NCBI RefSeq assembly: GCF_918797505.1
Contig: NC_092798.1
Location: 54,060,826 to 54,124,825, forward strand
DNA: 64,000 nucleotides
Origin: Bemisia tabaci
Lineage: Eukaryota; Arthropoda; Insecta; Hemiptera; Aleyrodidae
Direction: 5' to 3'
This document shows positions 13,301 to 23,446 of the stretch, one piece after another (positions within the stretch are counted from its first letter, which is position 1; every line of letters begins with the position of its first letter). The notes beneath the pieces are model-generated. The model had not been told where the DNA came from and searched no databases. It saw only the letters and a program-made list of their open reading frames with translations. The position numbers and the translations under genes were made by a program.

Positions 13301-14132
13301 TAAACTCCAAGATGAGTCTAGTCGCAAGGTCATTAATGTCAGCTGATTTCACATGTTTTCCAGATGCGGCATGCTGTGCTTTTAAAAAAATCAATATTAT
13401 TGAAAGATTCACAACTCTCCTTAGAATTGAAGTATTTTCTGTTCTCTTTGCAAACGCTCATTGCCACTGCTCAGTTATATCTCAGAAATAAAGCTTTTTT
13501 TTAAAGTAGGAAATGTAAATATTTTAGGAATAAAACTATTTTAAAAGCATAAACACCCATTTAAATGAGTGAGTTCACTCATTGAGTGTTGTTTTCATAG
13601 AACCTTGAGAGAAGCGAGCGCATTCAGCTCCTCACAAGACACGACACCTGAAGGGATGCGTGTAAGTTAGGCATCAGCACTCCATCCGCAGTTGGTTTAT
13701 TTAAACATGGTGATGAAAATCACAGTACATACGATGTCTATTCTGAAGGCGGTAGTGTGGTCCTTGGTCTTCTTGTGTATGACTGTTTATGGATGTGCCA
13801 AAGCATCATATGATCATTAAAACCTTCCATGATAAAAAGGAAGTGATCGCTGTTTAACAAACTTCCATTTCGTTTTTGGCCTATGGATACATTTAGAATA
13901 TTCTCTCTTTCCCTCTTTAACTTTCTTTGTCAAATGTATTTCAATTGATCCCATTATTTTAAACAATGTTTACTTTTCCAGGTCAAGTGATCATCCTGGT
14001 TCCCTGAATGGACATTTAAATGTTAGCGCTACCAATGAAAATGTTCTATTTAAAGAGAAAAAAGACTACTCGCAGATGGGTTTCAACTATCTGATAGACC
14101 GATCGCCTGTTGAGACCACAACGGAACTTTAG
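1043..14132 (+). CDS. Cadherin-superfamily receptor, C-terminal six exons (5' partial)
   Basis: Six exons with GT..AG introns join to exactly 999 nt, a single open frame of 332 residues and a TAG stop. Residues 1-135 form a juxtamembrane extracellular region with several potential N-glycosylation sites (NMT, NSS, NLT). Residues about 137-163 (YGLIIIAALILVLGSAGIVY core) are one transmembrane helix, followed by basic stop-transfer residues (ARYKAYKERMAR). The 167-residue cytoplasmic tail contains the stretch EPNLKEYETQVLQMSVPVDD and ends ETTTEL, a class I PDZ-binding motif. This layout fits large insect cadherins related to PCDH15/CDH23 (Cad99C- or Cad87A-like) that act at microvillar or apical contacts. 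The exact orthologue is judged from memory of the family and is uncertain. The cadherin repeats would be encoded upstream of the window. The exons are AT-rich like their surroundings, and introns of 1.1-4.4 kb are loaded with transposons. Confidence 0.82.
2466..2690 (+). CDS. Cadherin-like gene, exon 2 (transmembrane helix)
   Basis: The acceptor is TTTTTCCAG and the donor GTATGT. The first base completes the Arg codon split by the previous intron. The exon encodes residues 90-164: a short extracellular stretch with an NLT glycosylation site, then a hydrophobic helix of about 25 residues. Confidence 0.85.
3074..3545. repeat. Degenerate tandem repeat, about 180 bp x ~2.7
   Basis: Three units begin near 3078, 3255 and 3442 and share, in order, 'gcctttaattctttg', 'agcaccacctgggtcatt', 'aagttcctaaagatcttt(g)gac' and 'gagggcactttg'. 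Later units have drifted. The repeat is intronic and non-coding. Confidence 0.65.
3957..4058. repeat. Direct duplication, ~54 bp x2
   Basis: Two adjacent copies start with TTGTTGTTGTTTCAA, continue with ACGGGGATA and end with AAGGAGGTGGC. They are partly built on a TTG microsatellite. Confidence 0.6.
4761..4857 (+). CDS. Cadherin-like gene, exon 3 (start of cytoplasmic tail)
   Basis: The acceptor is TATGTTTCAG and the donor GTAATT. The exon completes the split Arg codon and encodes YKAYKERMARMYHIPKYDP and the following residues to ETQ. The basic residues just after the helix are a positive-inside anchor, so the tail is cytoplasmic. Confidence 0.85.
4910..5514. mobile_element. Non-autonomous hAT-type element (605 bp)
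   Basis: The ends are inverted: CAGGGCTGGATTTACG on the left and the complement of CAGGGCCGGATTTACC on the right. Perfect 8-bp direct repeats CTCACGAA flank it at 4902-4909 and 5515-5522. An 8-bp target duplication and CAGGG-type ends are diagnostic of the hAT superfamily. There is no transposase frame inside. The element sits 52 bp downstream of the exon 3 splice donor. Confidence 0.88.
5523..9232 (+). other. Remainder of a large intron, no gene recognised
   Basis: Within this intron, 6330-6800 is clearly more GC-rich than its surroundings and may be an old insertion of unknown family. A 22-nt hairpin lies at 7824-7845 (CAGACATTT..AAATGTCTG), a run of 19 T at 8521-8539, and a short AAACGCC(A/G)T repeat near 8819-8848. 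None of the small open frames shows a recognisable domain. Confidence 0.5.
9233..9353 (+). CDS. Cadherin-like gene, exon 4 (cytoplasmic tail)
   Basis: The acceptor is TTGATTACAG and the donor GTAAGA. The exon enters in phase 0 and ends one base into a Gly codon. It encodes VLQMSVPVDDNDSYNDLQLD and onwards to VGYITKEN. It is an acidic, serine- and tyrosine-containing tail segment that looks conserved in style. Confidence 0.85.
10264..10990. repeat. Dispersed GGGGCAAAAAGCC motif region
   Basis: TGGGGCAAAAAGCC occurs at about 10293, 10932 and 10957. The first copy follows GGGTAGGTGGAGGTAAAAGG, which resembles the end of the MITE at 11093. Older members of that MITE family may have contributed this stretch. 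No coding was recognised. Confidence 0.4.
11093..11406. mobile_element. Near-perfect palindromic MITE (314 bp)
   Basis: It starts GGGTAGGTGGGGG and ends CCCCCACCTACCC. Inner landmarks also mirror each other: CACTTCC/GGAAGTGTGG with CCACATTTCC-like sequence, GGTCTACATTTGATATTTT-like with its partner, and CCAGAATTTTGAAAG..CTTTCAAAATTCTGG. The halves meet around 11262-11280, so almost the whole element can fold into one hairpin. Flanking bases do not reveal a clear target duplication. Confidence 0.75.
11598..11745 (-). repeat. Probable LINE 3' untranslated tail with hairpin
   Basis: On the minus strand the sequence reads GGAGCTATATAGCTCC then GAAATGTC, a 16-nt perfect palindrome at 11718-11733. 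It lies downstream of the reverse transcriptase remnant in the same orientation. This hairpin plus GAAA(C/T)GTC is a frequent feature of retroelement 3' ends. Confidence 0.45.
11855..12117 (-). pseudogene. Decayed LINE reverse transcriptase fragment
   Basis: The minus-strand translation contains GFRVDGFFINKSKSTIIDY, a stop, and then, a few codons on and shifted in frame, SVIKLLGLTVHSELKWSKH. These match two typical stretches of the RT domain of CR1/Jockey-like LINEs: 'G-(F/L)-x-(I/L)-N-x-x-K-(T/S)' and 'K-x-L-G-(V/L)-x-(L/V)-x-x-x-L-x-W-x-x-H'. In-frame stops (TAG, TAA) and a frame change show that it is dead. It is intronic, antisense to the cadherin-like gene, and just upstream of exon 5. 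Confidence 0.7.
12215..12350 (+). CDS. Cadherin-like gene, exon 5 (cytoplasmic tail)
   Basis: The acceptor is AATTCTCAG and the donor GTAAAT. The exon encodes GTSPVSSDGATTARASSIVR and a His/Asn/Gly-rich stretch, low in complexity and probably disordered. It keeps the frame with its neighbours. Confidence 0.82.
13982..14132 (+). CDS. Cadherin-like gene, terminal exon with PDZ ligand
   Basis: The acceptor is ACTTTTCCAG. The exon completes the split Arg codon, encodes about 49 residues and stops at TAG 14130-14132. The final residues VETTTEL fit the class I PDZ ligand pattern (Ser/Thr at -2, Leu at 0), as expected for a cadherin anchored to a PDZ scaffold. Confidence 0.85.
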
Positions 14133-17100
14133 TGCCTACTATTTAGATTTTTTATTGTTGATTTTGATTGAATTAGTTGATTCTAAGCAACAAAAAACGT
14201 AGTACTTAATTGAGATTTCATCAACATTGATTTCTTAAAATTTTGACTCTTCTCTCAGCTGTCAACAAAAAACTGAATTTCGTGTGCATATAATTTCTAA
14301 AGTTTTTCTCTCCTCTATAGTGGTAAACTTTTTACCTAAGAACTAAAATTATGGTGCCTTTGGTCTGCCCTTTCAAAATGTTCTCATCTTTACTTATGGC
14401 CCGTCTGAGTAAAAAGTAAATGTCATAGCTTTGCCCCTGCATTTTTTTTTGGGAATCTTGAAGTTATAAGCTAACACTGTCTTTTTCTGCCGGGCTATCT
14501 GAAAATGATATTAATTTTATCTGCACAAGCAAATCTTGAGGACCTTAAAGTGAAATATGAGCACAATCATTCAAACCAAAAGCGAAAACAATTTTATGAG
14601 CTCTTTGTAAATGAAATTGGTTTTTGTGTTTTGGGGCTAAAATGGTAGGTCTCAAACCTTTGCGTTCAAAGGAATCAAAAGGTGGATGTCTCATATATGT
14701 AGCTCTGGAGGCTTCTGGACAAGAAACAATGTTTTGTCAGTGTTTTAAACGATTTTCCTGTTCATTTAAGGGTGCGGAAAATTATGCTATCATGGATATT
14801 GAAACAGAAGTAATTTTGAATTAGGGATGGAATGATCTGAATTACCCTCAGGCGTTTGACGTTGACAATTTTTCGATGGGTCAGAAGACAGAAAAGTGGA
14901 TTTCGGTTTGATTAAGTTATTGTCATGGGTCAGGTCATATTATGTTTGGTTAAGTTTGGCCAAGAAAGAAGTTCTTATTTTGTGAAAAAAATAACGTGAG
15001 GAGTTAATTTATTTTGTTCAGCACGTGATTTCATTAAGCAATGATCCAGACATGGCTCCTTTAATTGGTCCCAACACTCTAGAAAAGCTGTAAAAACTTT
15101 GGTCTAGAGAGCTTCACAAGGAGAGACAAGACTCAGTTTGACTTTTCCAAGGAGAACACCTTTGACTCGATACCAATCACTATGTACCTTCCTAATCGAA
15201 GTCGGAAAAAATGATTGATAACATAGAAAAAAATTTGACGGGAAAATCAAAATCGACGGTGTCAGTCGGCAATCACATAACTCGCTTTGCGACGTCGCAG
15301 ACTTCCTGTCATATTTTATATTTTAAACGGAGAACTACTCAACGGCAATTCTTTAAAACTGCCGTGGTTTTTCTTCTCAGTGCGAAGAAAATTCTGCAAA
15401 AACTTCAAGGAATGATGTCAATTTCTTCTCCTTTAAAACAATAACATAGAGACGGAGATTTTTAGACACTGCAAATGAGATATCTGATGTGGACGTATGC
15501 TGTCGAAATGTTTCTGATTGGTACCTATCCAAGACTCACTGTTTAAGAGGAAGATGACACATGCAGTTTGATAAATAAAATGTTCATTTTTGGATCAGGA
15601 ACCTGAGCAGCTATCATCAACCTGACAATCAGCGTAAAGGCTGAAAGTTGACAAACATCCTAGAAGACAGCATCAAAGCTGCAATTTTTAATTCCGTAAG
15701 CCATGTATTCCCCGTAAACAATCACGATAACTTCATTTTTCTCACTCATAAAGTGAGGGAAAATGGGGCCTCAACTCTCTTGATTCAAGAATCCATCTTG
15801 TGAAACATTGAAGCTATATGGGACCCCACCTAATTTATTTCCTGTCAACTAACAGATTAAAATTAATATGCTCTTAATATTTCTCTTTTTAGTTTAACAT
15901 TGTACCCTATTTATTTGGACCAGTTTAGCCCAAAAAACACATGAATCAATTTTATTTTCAATGAGCTCAATCGAATTTTTTCATTTTCAGCTTGAATGGC
16001 AGGGTTTACTTTTCACTTGAAGATCCTGAAAATTTGCACTTGCATTGTTCCTTCACTTACTTTTTACGTAGTCATAAATTGCTCTCATTAATTTTTACCA
16101 TTTGATGAATTTTTGTATTCACCATGTGACTATTACGATCCACATGGAAAAGAGCTGTGGAATAACTGGAAATTTAAATTTTGGCAACAATGTTTAGATG
16201 AGTGCTCTTGAAAAACTTTTGGAATAAAAATATCAAACAGAAATCTATTTAAGGCTGCTTGAAGTTAGGAATAAAGAAAATAGAACTGTGATTGCTCAAA
16301 ATGATGGAATTTAAATGTAGCTTTATGCCGTCTGTGGATGCCTCTTTTTTAACGAATATTTATATAGTTTTCCAGCATTGGAAAGATTTTTTGGTGAAAC
16401 GTTGCTTTTCCAGAATCTTGATGGATGAGAGTACTGTGTGGGCAGAGAAATGAAGCCTATCAGCCACTAGTCACCGGTTTTGCTCTTGTTGGAGCAAAAC
16501 AGTTTCTTTGCCAACACCAAACTTTCATTAGTTGTGATCCTCAAAAGTAAGGCAGAGCTCTACCAAAAAATCTTTTCTCTTTTTTAGCTTTTTATTCTTA
16601 CTCTTCGGCAATAAGTTCTTGTTTATGGGAACAGTTACAAGTGAGGGTGGTAAAAGTTTGGTTTACTCCTTCAATATCACTAGATGGAAATTAGTTTATC
16701 AACAGTTTCATTTTTAAAATTCTACGATTCGACCAAGCAGAAAATTGGAATCGCTCTGATATTATTTAGATTCGTGTTCCATAGTTTGCCGAGGTGGATA
16801 AGAGCCATGAGTTAAGAGTTCACGACACAGAGAACCGCAGGGAATGGATCTATGGAATTGAGGGATTCCAGAACTGCAAAACCTTTAATTCATGGATGAG
16901 TGCTCATGTGAATCTATTGGCTTCGTTGGCACCAGTTAATTTTTGAATGTAAGAGGGTTTACATTAATTATGAGAGTCATGAACTGTGATAAATTTCCTT
17001 TGCTGGTACTTGAAGTGTCAACCGGCTACTTGATCTACGCGCCTTCCTTTTCAATTCTGGCGCTGTATCTCATTTTCAAGTCACTCTAAACCAGAGTTAA

Positions 17101-17150
17101 TTTTATATTATGAATTTGAAAATCAAACACGGTTAGTCTGAGTAAAAGGT
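14133..17150 (+). other. 3' untranslated / downstream DNA, no gene seen
   Basis: This AT-rich DNA follows the cadherin-like stop codon. No open frame here shows a recognisable domain or credible splice structure. Several AATAAA motifs occur and the true cleavage site cannot be chosen from sequence alone. Confidence 0.45.
15287..15400. repeat. Dispersed repeat fragment related to 27.35 and 27.86 kb
   Basis: GCGACGTCGCAGACTTCCT is followed by a loose match of ~80 bp to 27351-27430 and 27865-27950 (GCGACGTTGCAGACTTCCTT, then 'agaagctggt(c/t)aacataaaact'). It suggests one dispersed family present inside the 515-bp repeat as well. Confidence 0.45.
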
Positions 17151-17255
17151 GGAGAAATGGTGCTGGGCTCACACCATTTCGCGGGGAAAACAAAGCCAAG
17201 AAATTCCAAAAATTGTTTTCCCTGCAAAATGGTGTGGACCCAGCACCGTTTCTTC
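17151..17255. repeat. Short foldback element (105 bp)
   Basis: Arms 17151-17193 and 17213-17255 are inverted copies with few mismatches. Core matches are GGTGCTGGG..CCCAGCACC, CACACCATTT and GGGAAAACAA..TTGTTTTCCC. The spacer is 19 nt. Confidence 0.75.
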
Positions 17256-17302
17256 ACATTGTTACATACAGTTCGGGCCACTTCTTAGTGTTTTTTTTTT
17301 TC

Positions 17303-19484
17303 ATCTGAGTAAGAGTAAATGAAATATCTGTACCGGCACAAGTTTCTTTTGGGAACTCTCCCGCCTTGCTTCAGCTAAAAATGTAAAGCTCTCCACAAAT
17401 AAAATCGATTTTGGTATTTATAGCTCTCAAATTGCCTCAAAAACATTTGACCCTCTTGATTCAATGGAAAAATTAGGATATGCACACTGATTTCCATGTA
17501 ATTTTGGACATAAAATCAATTGAGTGGGGTTTTGAATCGCTTAAGATCTTCATGGGCCCATAAAATGGCGGTTTTTCATATTTTTGCAGGGTTTTTGGAC
17601 CCATTCTCTCCTTTTTTCGGCTATAGGAAGTGTGTTGTCATGGGTGTTGATTTATACGTAATATTGGACAAGGAATTGGATGCGCTTGGTCCTGAGTCAC
17701 TGAGAGGCTTCCTCAGTGGAAAATCGATCGACGGTTGAGTGGGGTTCGAAGAGAGCTTTTCAATTTCATTATCATTACTGTTTGATTTTAGCACTGGATT
17801 TGCCCCAGCTTTCTTTGAAATGAGACCACGAGTATATAACAACACGATTCAACGACGATTTCAAAAGTCAATATCAGACTTTAATGCCTCAATACAACCC
17901 TAAAAATGAGTTTTTACCTAGAATTTTGTGAGAAAAGTGTAGGAGAAACATCCATTGAGGAACAGCAGTTGAAATCGTCCTTAATTTTTATCAATTTTCC
18001 TCTTCTAAAACATATATAAATACTTCTTCTACAACAAAATCTTTCTGTTTTCGTCGTGGTTTCTACGTCTATGTCTATTTAAGCCCAAAACTACTTTTTT
18101 ATACTTAAGAGAATGAAAATTATCAGACTTGCTCTTTGCTTTCAACTGAGTGATTAGGTACAACTGATCTGATGATGAGGACACAGTGAGATCCTGTCAA
18201 CCAGTGTAGGTCAGCATGTGCGCGCACTGATACCAATCTTCGTTGCTCATGATGAGATAAGCAATGCACACCTGTGCATGTGCAGTGGGCCAACAAGAGG
18301 ATCATTAGAAGTCATGAGATCAATATAGGTTGTTTTGTTGTTATGAACTCAGTGGTCTCATTTCAAAGACAATTAGGGCAATAAATATAAATAGCCACTT
18401 TCATAGCGCAGCCTTGCACTCTGCGAAGCCCAATCGCCATTGTCCCCTACCCTCCCAGAGATCATTAGGCAATTGGCACCTCTTGATCTCCTCCTCCTCT
18501 CATGTTGCTAACCTTTCACAGGACGTCCTTGCTTTCCGGGAGGAACCGAATCAAAAACCTGCTTGCGCAAACGAATGTCCGCCATTCTTCGCACATGTCC
18601 ATACCAGACCAACTGCTTGGACATGATATTGTGAACGATATCATTCTCCACGTACATCATCTCGCGCACTTTTTCATTGCGGATACGCTCTCTTTTCAAG
18701 ATTCCAGCAGATCTCCGCCAAAAGCTCATCTCAGTTGCCCTAATAAGCATGTCTTCACTTCTTTTCTTCAGTTGCCAGACCGCACTCCTGTAAGTTATGA
18801 TGCTTTTCACGATGACGTTGTAAATTTTTCTTTTAGTCTCCTTGGAGATACTCTGGTCCCAGTGAAATCCCATTTAGCATCGGAATAGCTTTTCCACCTT
18901 GCACATTCTGACCGTTGATAGCCCGATCTAAATTTCTGTCCTTAATTAACCAAACTAGGTCAAATTCAGCGTCAAAATCTTAACAATAATGATAATGAAA
19001 TTGAAAAGCTCTCTTCGAACCTCACTCAACCGTCGATCGATTTTCCACTGAGGAAGCCTCTCAGTGACTCAGGACCAAGCGCATCCAATTCCTAGTCCAA
19101 TTTTATGCACAATCAACACCTATGACAACACACTTTCAATAGCTGAATAAAGGAGAGAGTGGGTCTGAACAACCTCCAAAAGTATGAAAAACCGCCATTT
19201 TATGGGGCCATGAAGATCTGAAGCGATTCAAAACCCCACTCAATTGATTTTTCGTCCAAAATTACATGGTAATCAGTGTGCATATCTATTTTCTTCCATT
19301 GAATCGAGACAGTTAAAAGTTTTTGAGGCAATTTGGGGGCCAAAAATCCCAAAATCGATTTTATCTGTGAAGAGCTCCATTGAATATTTTCATTTTTGGC
19401 TAAAACAATGCAGGAGACACCCCACTACGAGATCCCGAAGGAAACTTGCGGTGGCAAAGAGATTTTATTTACTTTTACTCAGAC
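17303..19484. mobile_element. Long inverted-repeat (foldback) element with nested LINE
   Basis: About 500 bp at 17303-17806 returns in reverse complement at 18960-19484. Both arms carry CTGAGTAA.AGTAAAT.AAAT at the outer end, CCACTCAATTGAT, CGTCGATCGATTTTCCACTGA and GAAAAGCTCTCTTCGAAC. A further inner pair (TTTGAAATGAGACCAC near 17813 and its complement near 18345) continues the same hairpin. Its right arm is therefore interrupted between about 18384 and 18959, where a LINE fragment lies. No transposase was recognised. Confidence 0.7.
18384..18959 (-). pseudogene. LINE reverse transcriptase 3' fragment, 5'-truncated
   Basis: The minus-strand frame at 18508-18873 encodes about 121 residues including SISKETKRKIYNVIVKSII, WRRSAGILKRERIRNE and KQLVWYGHVRRM, then PPGKQGRP. 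This is the C-terminal tail of an endonuclease/reverse transcriptase LINE protein ('LxxWxGHVxRM..RLxKQV'). Upstream the frame is shifted (INGQNVQGGKAIPMLNG). Downstream another shift is needed to read NDLWEGRGQWRLGFAECKAA before a stop. It lacks the RT catalytic region. It fills the gap in the right arm of the surrounding foldback element. Confidence 0.75.
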
Positions 19485-20280
19485 ATCCTGTGCAAAGTTT
19501 TGAGCCTTGTGAAGCAGTGATGAATATCTAAAACAACATAATGTACTCTATAACTATAATGAGTCTTGGTAAATGTGATTTCCACTTCTACACTACGTAT
19601 ATATAAAAAAAAGTCATGCCTTGAAATTTTTTTAAAAATAATTTAAAGAGAATTTACCATTCAACTGGACAGTGCAGTCAAAAATATCACTCTCCTTAAA
19701 TTATTGGGAATAATCAATTTAATGAGCTTCTCATGTGATGACTATCTATCTTTAGGGAATATCTTTGAAATGGCGTTTTGTATCATTCGTAAAAGGTGTG
19801 CTTCGCATCTTACTCCTCATAGAGTCTTTCAGGCCTTCTCAAAATAGAGGTTTCCCAGTATTATAAAGATCATCCCTGTATTGTTTCCCTGTATGTGTTT
19901 GCAGAATGATTTTTATCAACAGACGTCATGTCAGTGGTTGAATGCAAGCTTGAGCTCCAGAGGTCGAGTTTTACCTTTAATCTTGATAACCTAAGAAAAA
20001 TTAAAGAAATCATTGAAGCTTGTGATTGTCAAAGTATAGGTGCCAGTCACACTCTCAGTGTCGGTCCCATGATATTATTGTATTTTTATATCATATCGTA
20101 AGTGTTGACATTTTTGAGTGCCGAAAAAGGAAGATGGATAAAATAGAGAGAATTTATTGGTCCAACTAGTTGTATTATAAATTTTTTTAAAAAAAACGCT
20201 CAAATGTAAAATAGTGTTTTATGGTAAGAGCATATAAATGATAGATATATAATTGTATCATTCTGTAGATAGTCTAGTTC

Positions 20281-20286
20281 AATAAA
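20281..20286 (+). promoter_or_regulatory. Candidate polyadenylation signal
   Basis: AATAAA is followed within 20-40 nt by T/TG-rich DNA. It may end a long 3' UTR of the cadherin-like gene or another transcript. It is one of several such hexamers downstream of the stop. Confidence 0.2.
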
Positions 20287-20513
20287 TTGAGTCTCTTTGC
20301 AATGAGTGATTGTCACTATTTAGTAGCCAAAAGTTTTTTGCTTCTAATTGTACATTGTTGTATAGGTTCTGAATATATCATGTGTAAAGGGTTGCACAAG
20401 AAAAAGTTTTTATTTTTCTAAGAAAAACAAAACACTCTATTAGTGCCAATCCATCTAGAATCAGTTCAAGTTAGTGTAGGGATTATATACGACAAATTCT
20501 GCCAACTGAGGGA

Positions 20514-22166
20514 AAAAATTAATAACAAGCTGATTATCGGCATAGTGAGTCTTTTAGGCCTCGTGTGTTCCCCAAAAAAAGTCCTCATCAATAGCGTGAA
20601 GGCTTTGGGGGTTCTCTTTTTGGGAGGGGGAGGGGTTAAGTCACTCAAAATTGGTTTTCCAGTCATACCTTGAGAACGGTTGCTCTTATCACTACATATA
20701 GCACTATTTTCTGAATCCTCATAAAATTTTGGAGGGAATTTTCGAGAGCCCCCAGTGCCCCCCAAAATTGCAAAAACATCATTCCAAGGCATATTTTTGA
20801 CAATTTTTCTGCAGGAAAAGTTCGCTTGCGGCTGTTCATCGACAAACACTGCTTCATGTCACTCTTAACTGTTGGTACGATTTACTGTCTGCTCATTAAC
20901 TACAACTATCTGCTTGTGCCACCAGGCAAGATCGTAGGTGTATAACACTTTGCCAGCAGAAAAATGGGGTTGGCGCAAAGACTCGAAACTTCCTTCAACT
21001 TCAATCAACCATTATTTCAGCTCCTCAAAACATTTTAGATTCAATTTTTTGATCTGAAAAGTTGTGGCGGTGTAATTGCAGATGCCGTATAACAGGCCTT
21101 AAATGCTCCAAGTGTGCATCACTTGTAAGGGCAACTCATGTGAAAACTGCAGAATCCCAGACTTGGATGATGAGGACGATGATGTCGATGATGATCTCCT
21201 TGAAGTAGAAGAACTATCAAGATTGATGAAGGAAGTCGACTAGTTGCACCGAGTATTATTCAGTTGTCGTACGCCACCCCGCTATCATCAACGTCCGACA
21301 GCCTGCCGAAATTACCAGTCTTAGAGGGCCCATCCTCAAACCAATCGACCTCCAAGAAGAGACGAATATCATCCCGACTTACAAGAGGGGGGACATTCAA
21401 AAGGGGGGGGGGCGTCGAGGCGAGGGGGAGAAAATTTGTTCTACCAAGATTATACCCCATGGTTTCCTAAATTCATAATCTGCGCTCACTACTTATCTTG
21501 TCTTACTCATTACTTTTGGCAGGGGGCATTCAAGGGGGGAGGCCTTCACTTCTTAGGTGCTTACCCCCTCCCTCTCCCTCAGTTTATTTCTCCACTTGGC
21601 CTGTACTTTAAATCTGAATCATTTTCTTAGAGCAGAGCTTCAAGCCCACATGATGAGTCTCGAGAAACAAGGTTAAACACACCCTCTTCATGAGTACTTT
21701 TCATTACAATGTTCGGGAATTCTCTCTCCCCACCCTCCCTCCTCCAAAACTTTGGCACGATGGTTGTAGTTAATGAGCTAACAGTAAATCGTACCAACAG
21801 TTAAGAGTGATATGAAGCAGTGTTTGTCGATGAACAGTTGCAAGAGAACTTTTCCTGCAGAAAAATTGTCAAAAATATGAATGATGTTTTTGCAATTTTG
21901 GGGGGCACTGGGGGGGCTCCGGAAAATTGATAGTGTGGCATGTCCCTCCAAAATTTTACGAGGATTCAGAAAATGGTGCTATACGTAGTGATAAGAGCAA
22001 CCGTTCTCAAGGTATGACGGGAAAACCGACTTTGGGGGACTTAGCCCCTCTCCCCTCCCAAAAAAGGAACCCCCAAAGCCGTCACGCTATCAATGAGGAC
22101 TTTTTTCGGGGAACACAGGGGGCCTGAAAGACTCACTATGCCGAAAATCAGCTTGTTATTAATATT
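20514..22166. mobile_element. Second long inverted-repeat element (~1.65 kb)
   Basis: Arms 20514-20920 and 21755-22166 are inverted copies. Shared landmarks are TTAATAACAAGCTGATT, ACTCACTATGCCG-type sequence, CCTTGAGAACGGTTGCTC, TTTCTGCAGGAAAAGTT and AACAGTTAAGAGTG. The short open frames on opposite strands of the two arms are mirror copies of each other (PPKFYEDSEN, RSQGMTGKP). They may be a remnant of coding sequence caught in the arms or chance frames. Confidence 0.72.
20939..21243 (+). pseudogene. Broken Cys-rich C-terminal coding remnant
   Basis: Reading + strand frames gives WGWRKDSKLPSTS, then in another frame APQNILDSIF, a stop, and LWRCNCRCRITGLKCSKCAS. A shift then leads to GNSCENCRIPDLDDEDDDVD and a stop TAG at 21241-21243. 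The C-x-C-R-x-x-G-L-x-C-x-x-C..C-x-x-C pattern followed by an acidic tail resembles a Cys-rich C-terminal module seen in uncharacterised insect proteins. Family membership is from memory. At least two frameshifts and one stop show it is not functional. It lies inside the loop of the 20.5-22.2 kb foldback element. Confidence 0.5.
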
Positions 22167-22948
22167 TCACTTAAATTTTGCATAATTCCTGGACTAAGTC
22201 GTATTTGCTTGATTCAAATTGAAACATTTATTTAGTATTTCACATGATAACTCCTCTCTTTTGTTTTTTTAAATGCGTAGGCACTTCTTCCTTTTTTTAG
22301 TCATGGAAAAGTGAGGTGCACTACATTTTAATGAAAGCCTTTAAGGTGACGACAGTCATTTTTTTTTCATGTTACTGCTTATCCTCAGTGAAACCCCTGG
22401 AGTAAACTTCCAGTGGTTATTTTCATTTCCTTTTTCCTTCAATCAGTATGATGCTGGTTTTTTTACCTTGTACCTCACTTCTACCACATTCTGCTTTACT
22501 CTAAGTTTTAATTTATGGATGATCTTCCTTTTTTCTTTTGACGAAATTCCTTCTTTTTTCTTGCGATTTTGAAGCTGATTGAAAGCAGACTTTTACGTTA
22601 CTTGGCCGATGAAACAAAAATTTCATAAGATTGATCAAAGATTTCATCATGATTGTTAGCTCTAGAAAATCTATTGAGTTAGATACTACTATTGATTTGA
22701 ATTTGAAACGAAGCACCAGTCTTTAAAAATGTGAATTTCTCAAATTTTTGTTTTTCCTTTATTATCTTTTTCTCGTTTTGTCAAATATTTACTCTAATAT
22801 TTTTTTGCTATTTTTGTACTTAGTATAAATCATTCATGTGCCTGTTTAGTCTCTTATGTCCTCAAATCGAGAAATTTAAGCAATAGCTTCGTTATAACCA
22901 AAATACATAATTTTTCATTGAGTTTAAAATTAATTCAAACCTAAACCT

Positions 22949-23184
22949 CGTGGAAAAAAAAGGTTGCTGAAGTAACAAGTCGAGAGTAACGAGTCTTCGA
23001 TTCTTCGACAGGTCTGGCGAAAAATCGGCGCGACATCTCTTAATTGTTGTTCCAGACACTCGGGCTGTTGAAGTAACATCCTAGCTACATTGGATTAACA
23101 ACTGTAGCGTTCATATCAACACTCAAGAGTTGTCCCGCAGATTTTTAACATCCGGGATGTTACTTGGGCAACTTTTTTTCCGTG
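22949..23184. mobile_element. Small MITE with ~30-bp inverted ends
   Basis: The left end CGTGGAAAAAAAAGGTTGCT then GAAGTAACA is mirrored at the right end by TGTTACTTGGGCAACTTTTT then TTTCCGTG. The interior is non-coding. Target duplication is unclear. Confidence 0.6.
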
Positions 23185-23409
23185 TACACTTCTACTAATC
23201 CTCTTGGCAAAAAGCGTAGGTACTTAAATGAACAAAAATGATGCTAAGCTAGTGATATTACTGTAATTTTTCCTAAATGTAAAGAGATGTGAGATATGCT
23301 CGTCTCTGATGTTGTTGTAACCTTTAGGAATCGTTTTAACTTTTCCTAAAGGAGGTCATCAAATTTTTTGCATGGAGTGGATTTGGACTAAAAATGTTAT
23401 CATAACTCT

Positions 23410-23410
<1 letters not shown>

Positions 23411-23444
<34 letters not shown>
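23411..23444 (+). repeat. Poly-A run, 34 A
   Basis: An uninterrupted run of A in AT-rich DNA. No adjacent retroelement body was recognised, so it may be a simple repeat or the tail of an old insertion. Confidence 0.9.
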
Positions 23445-23446
<2 letters not shown>

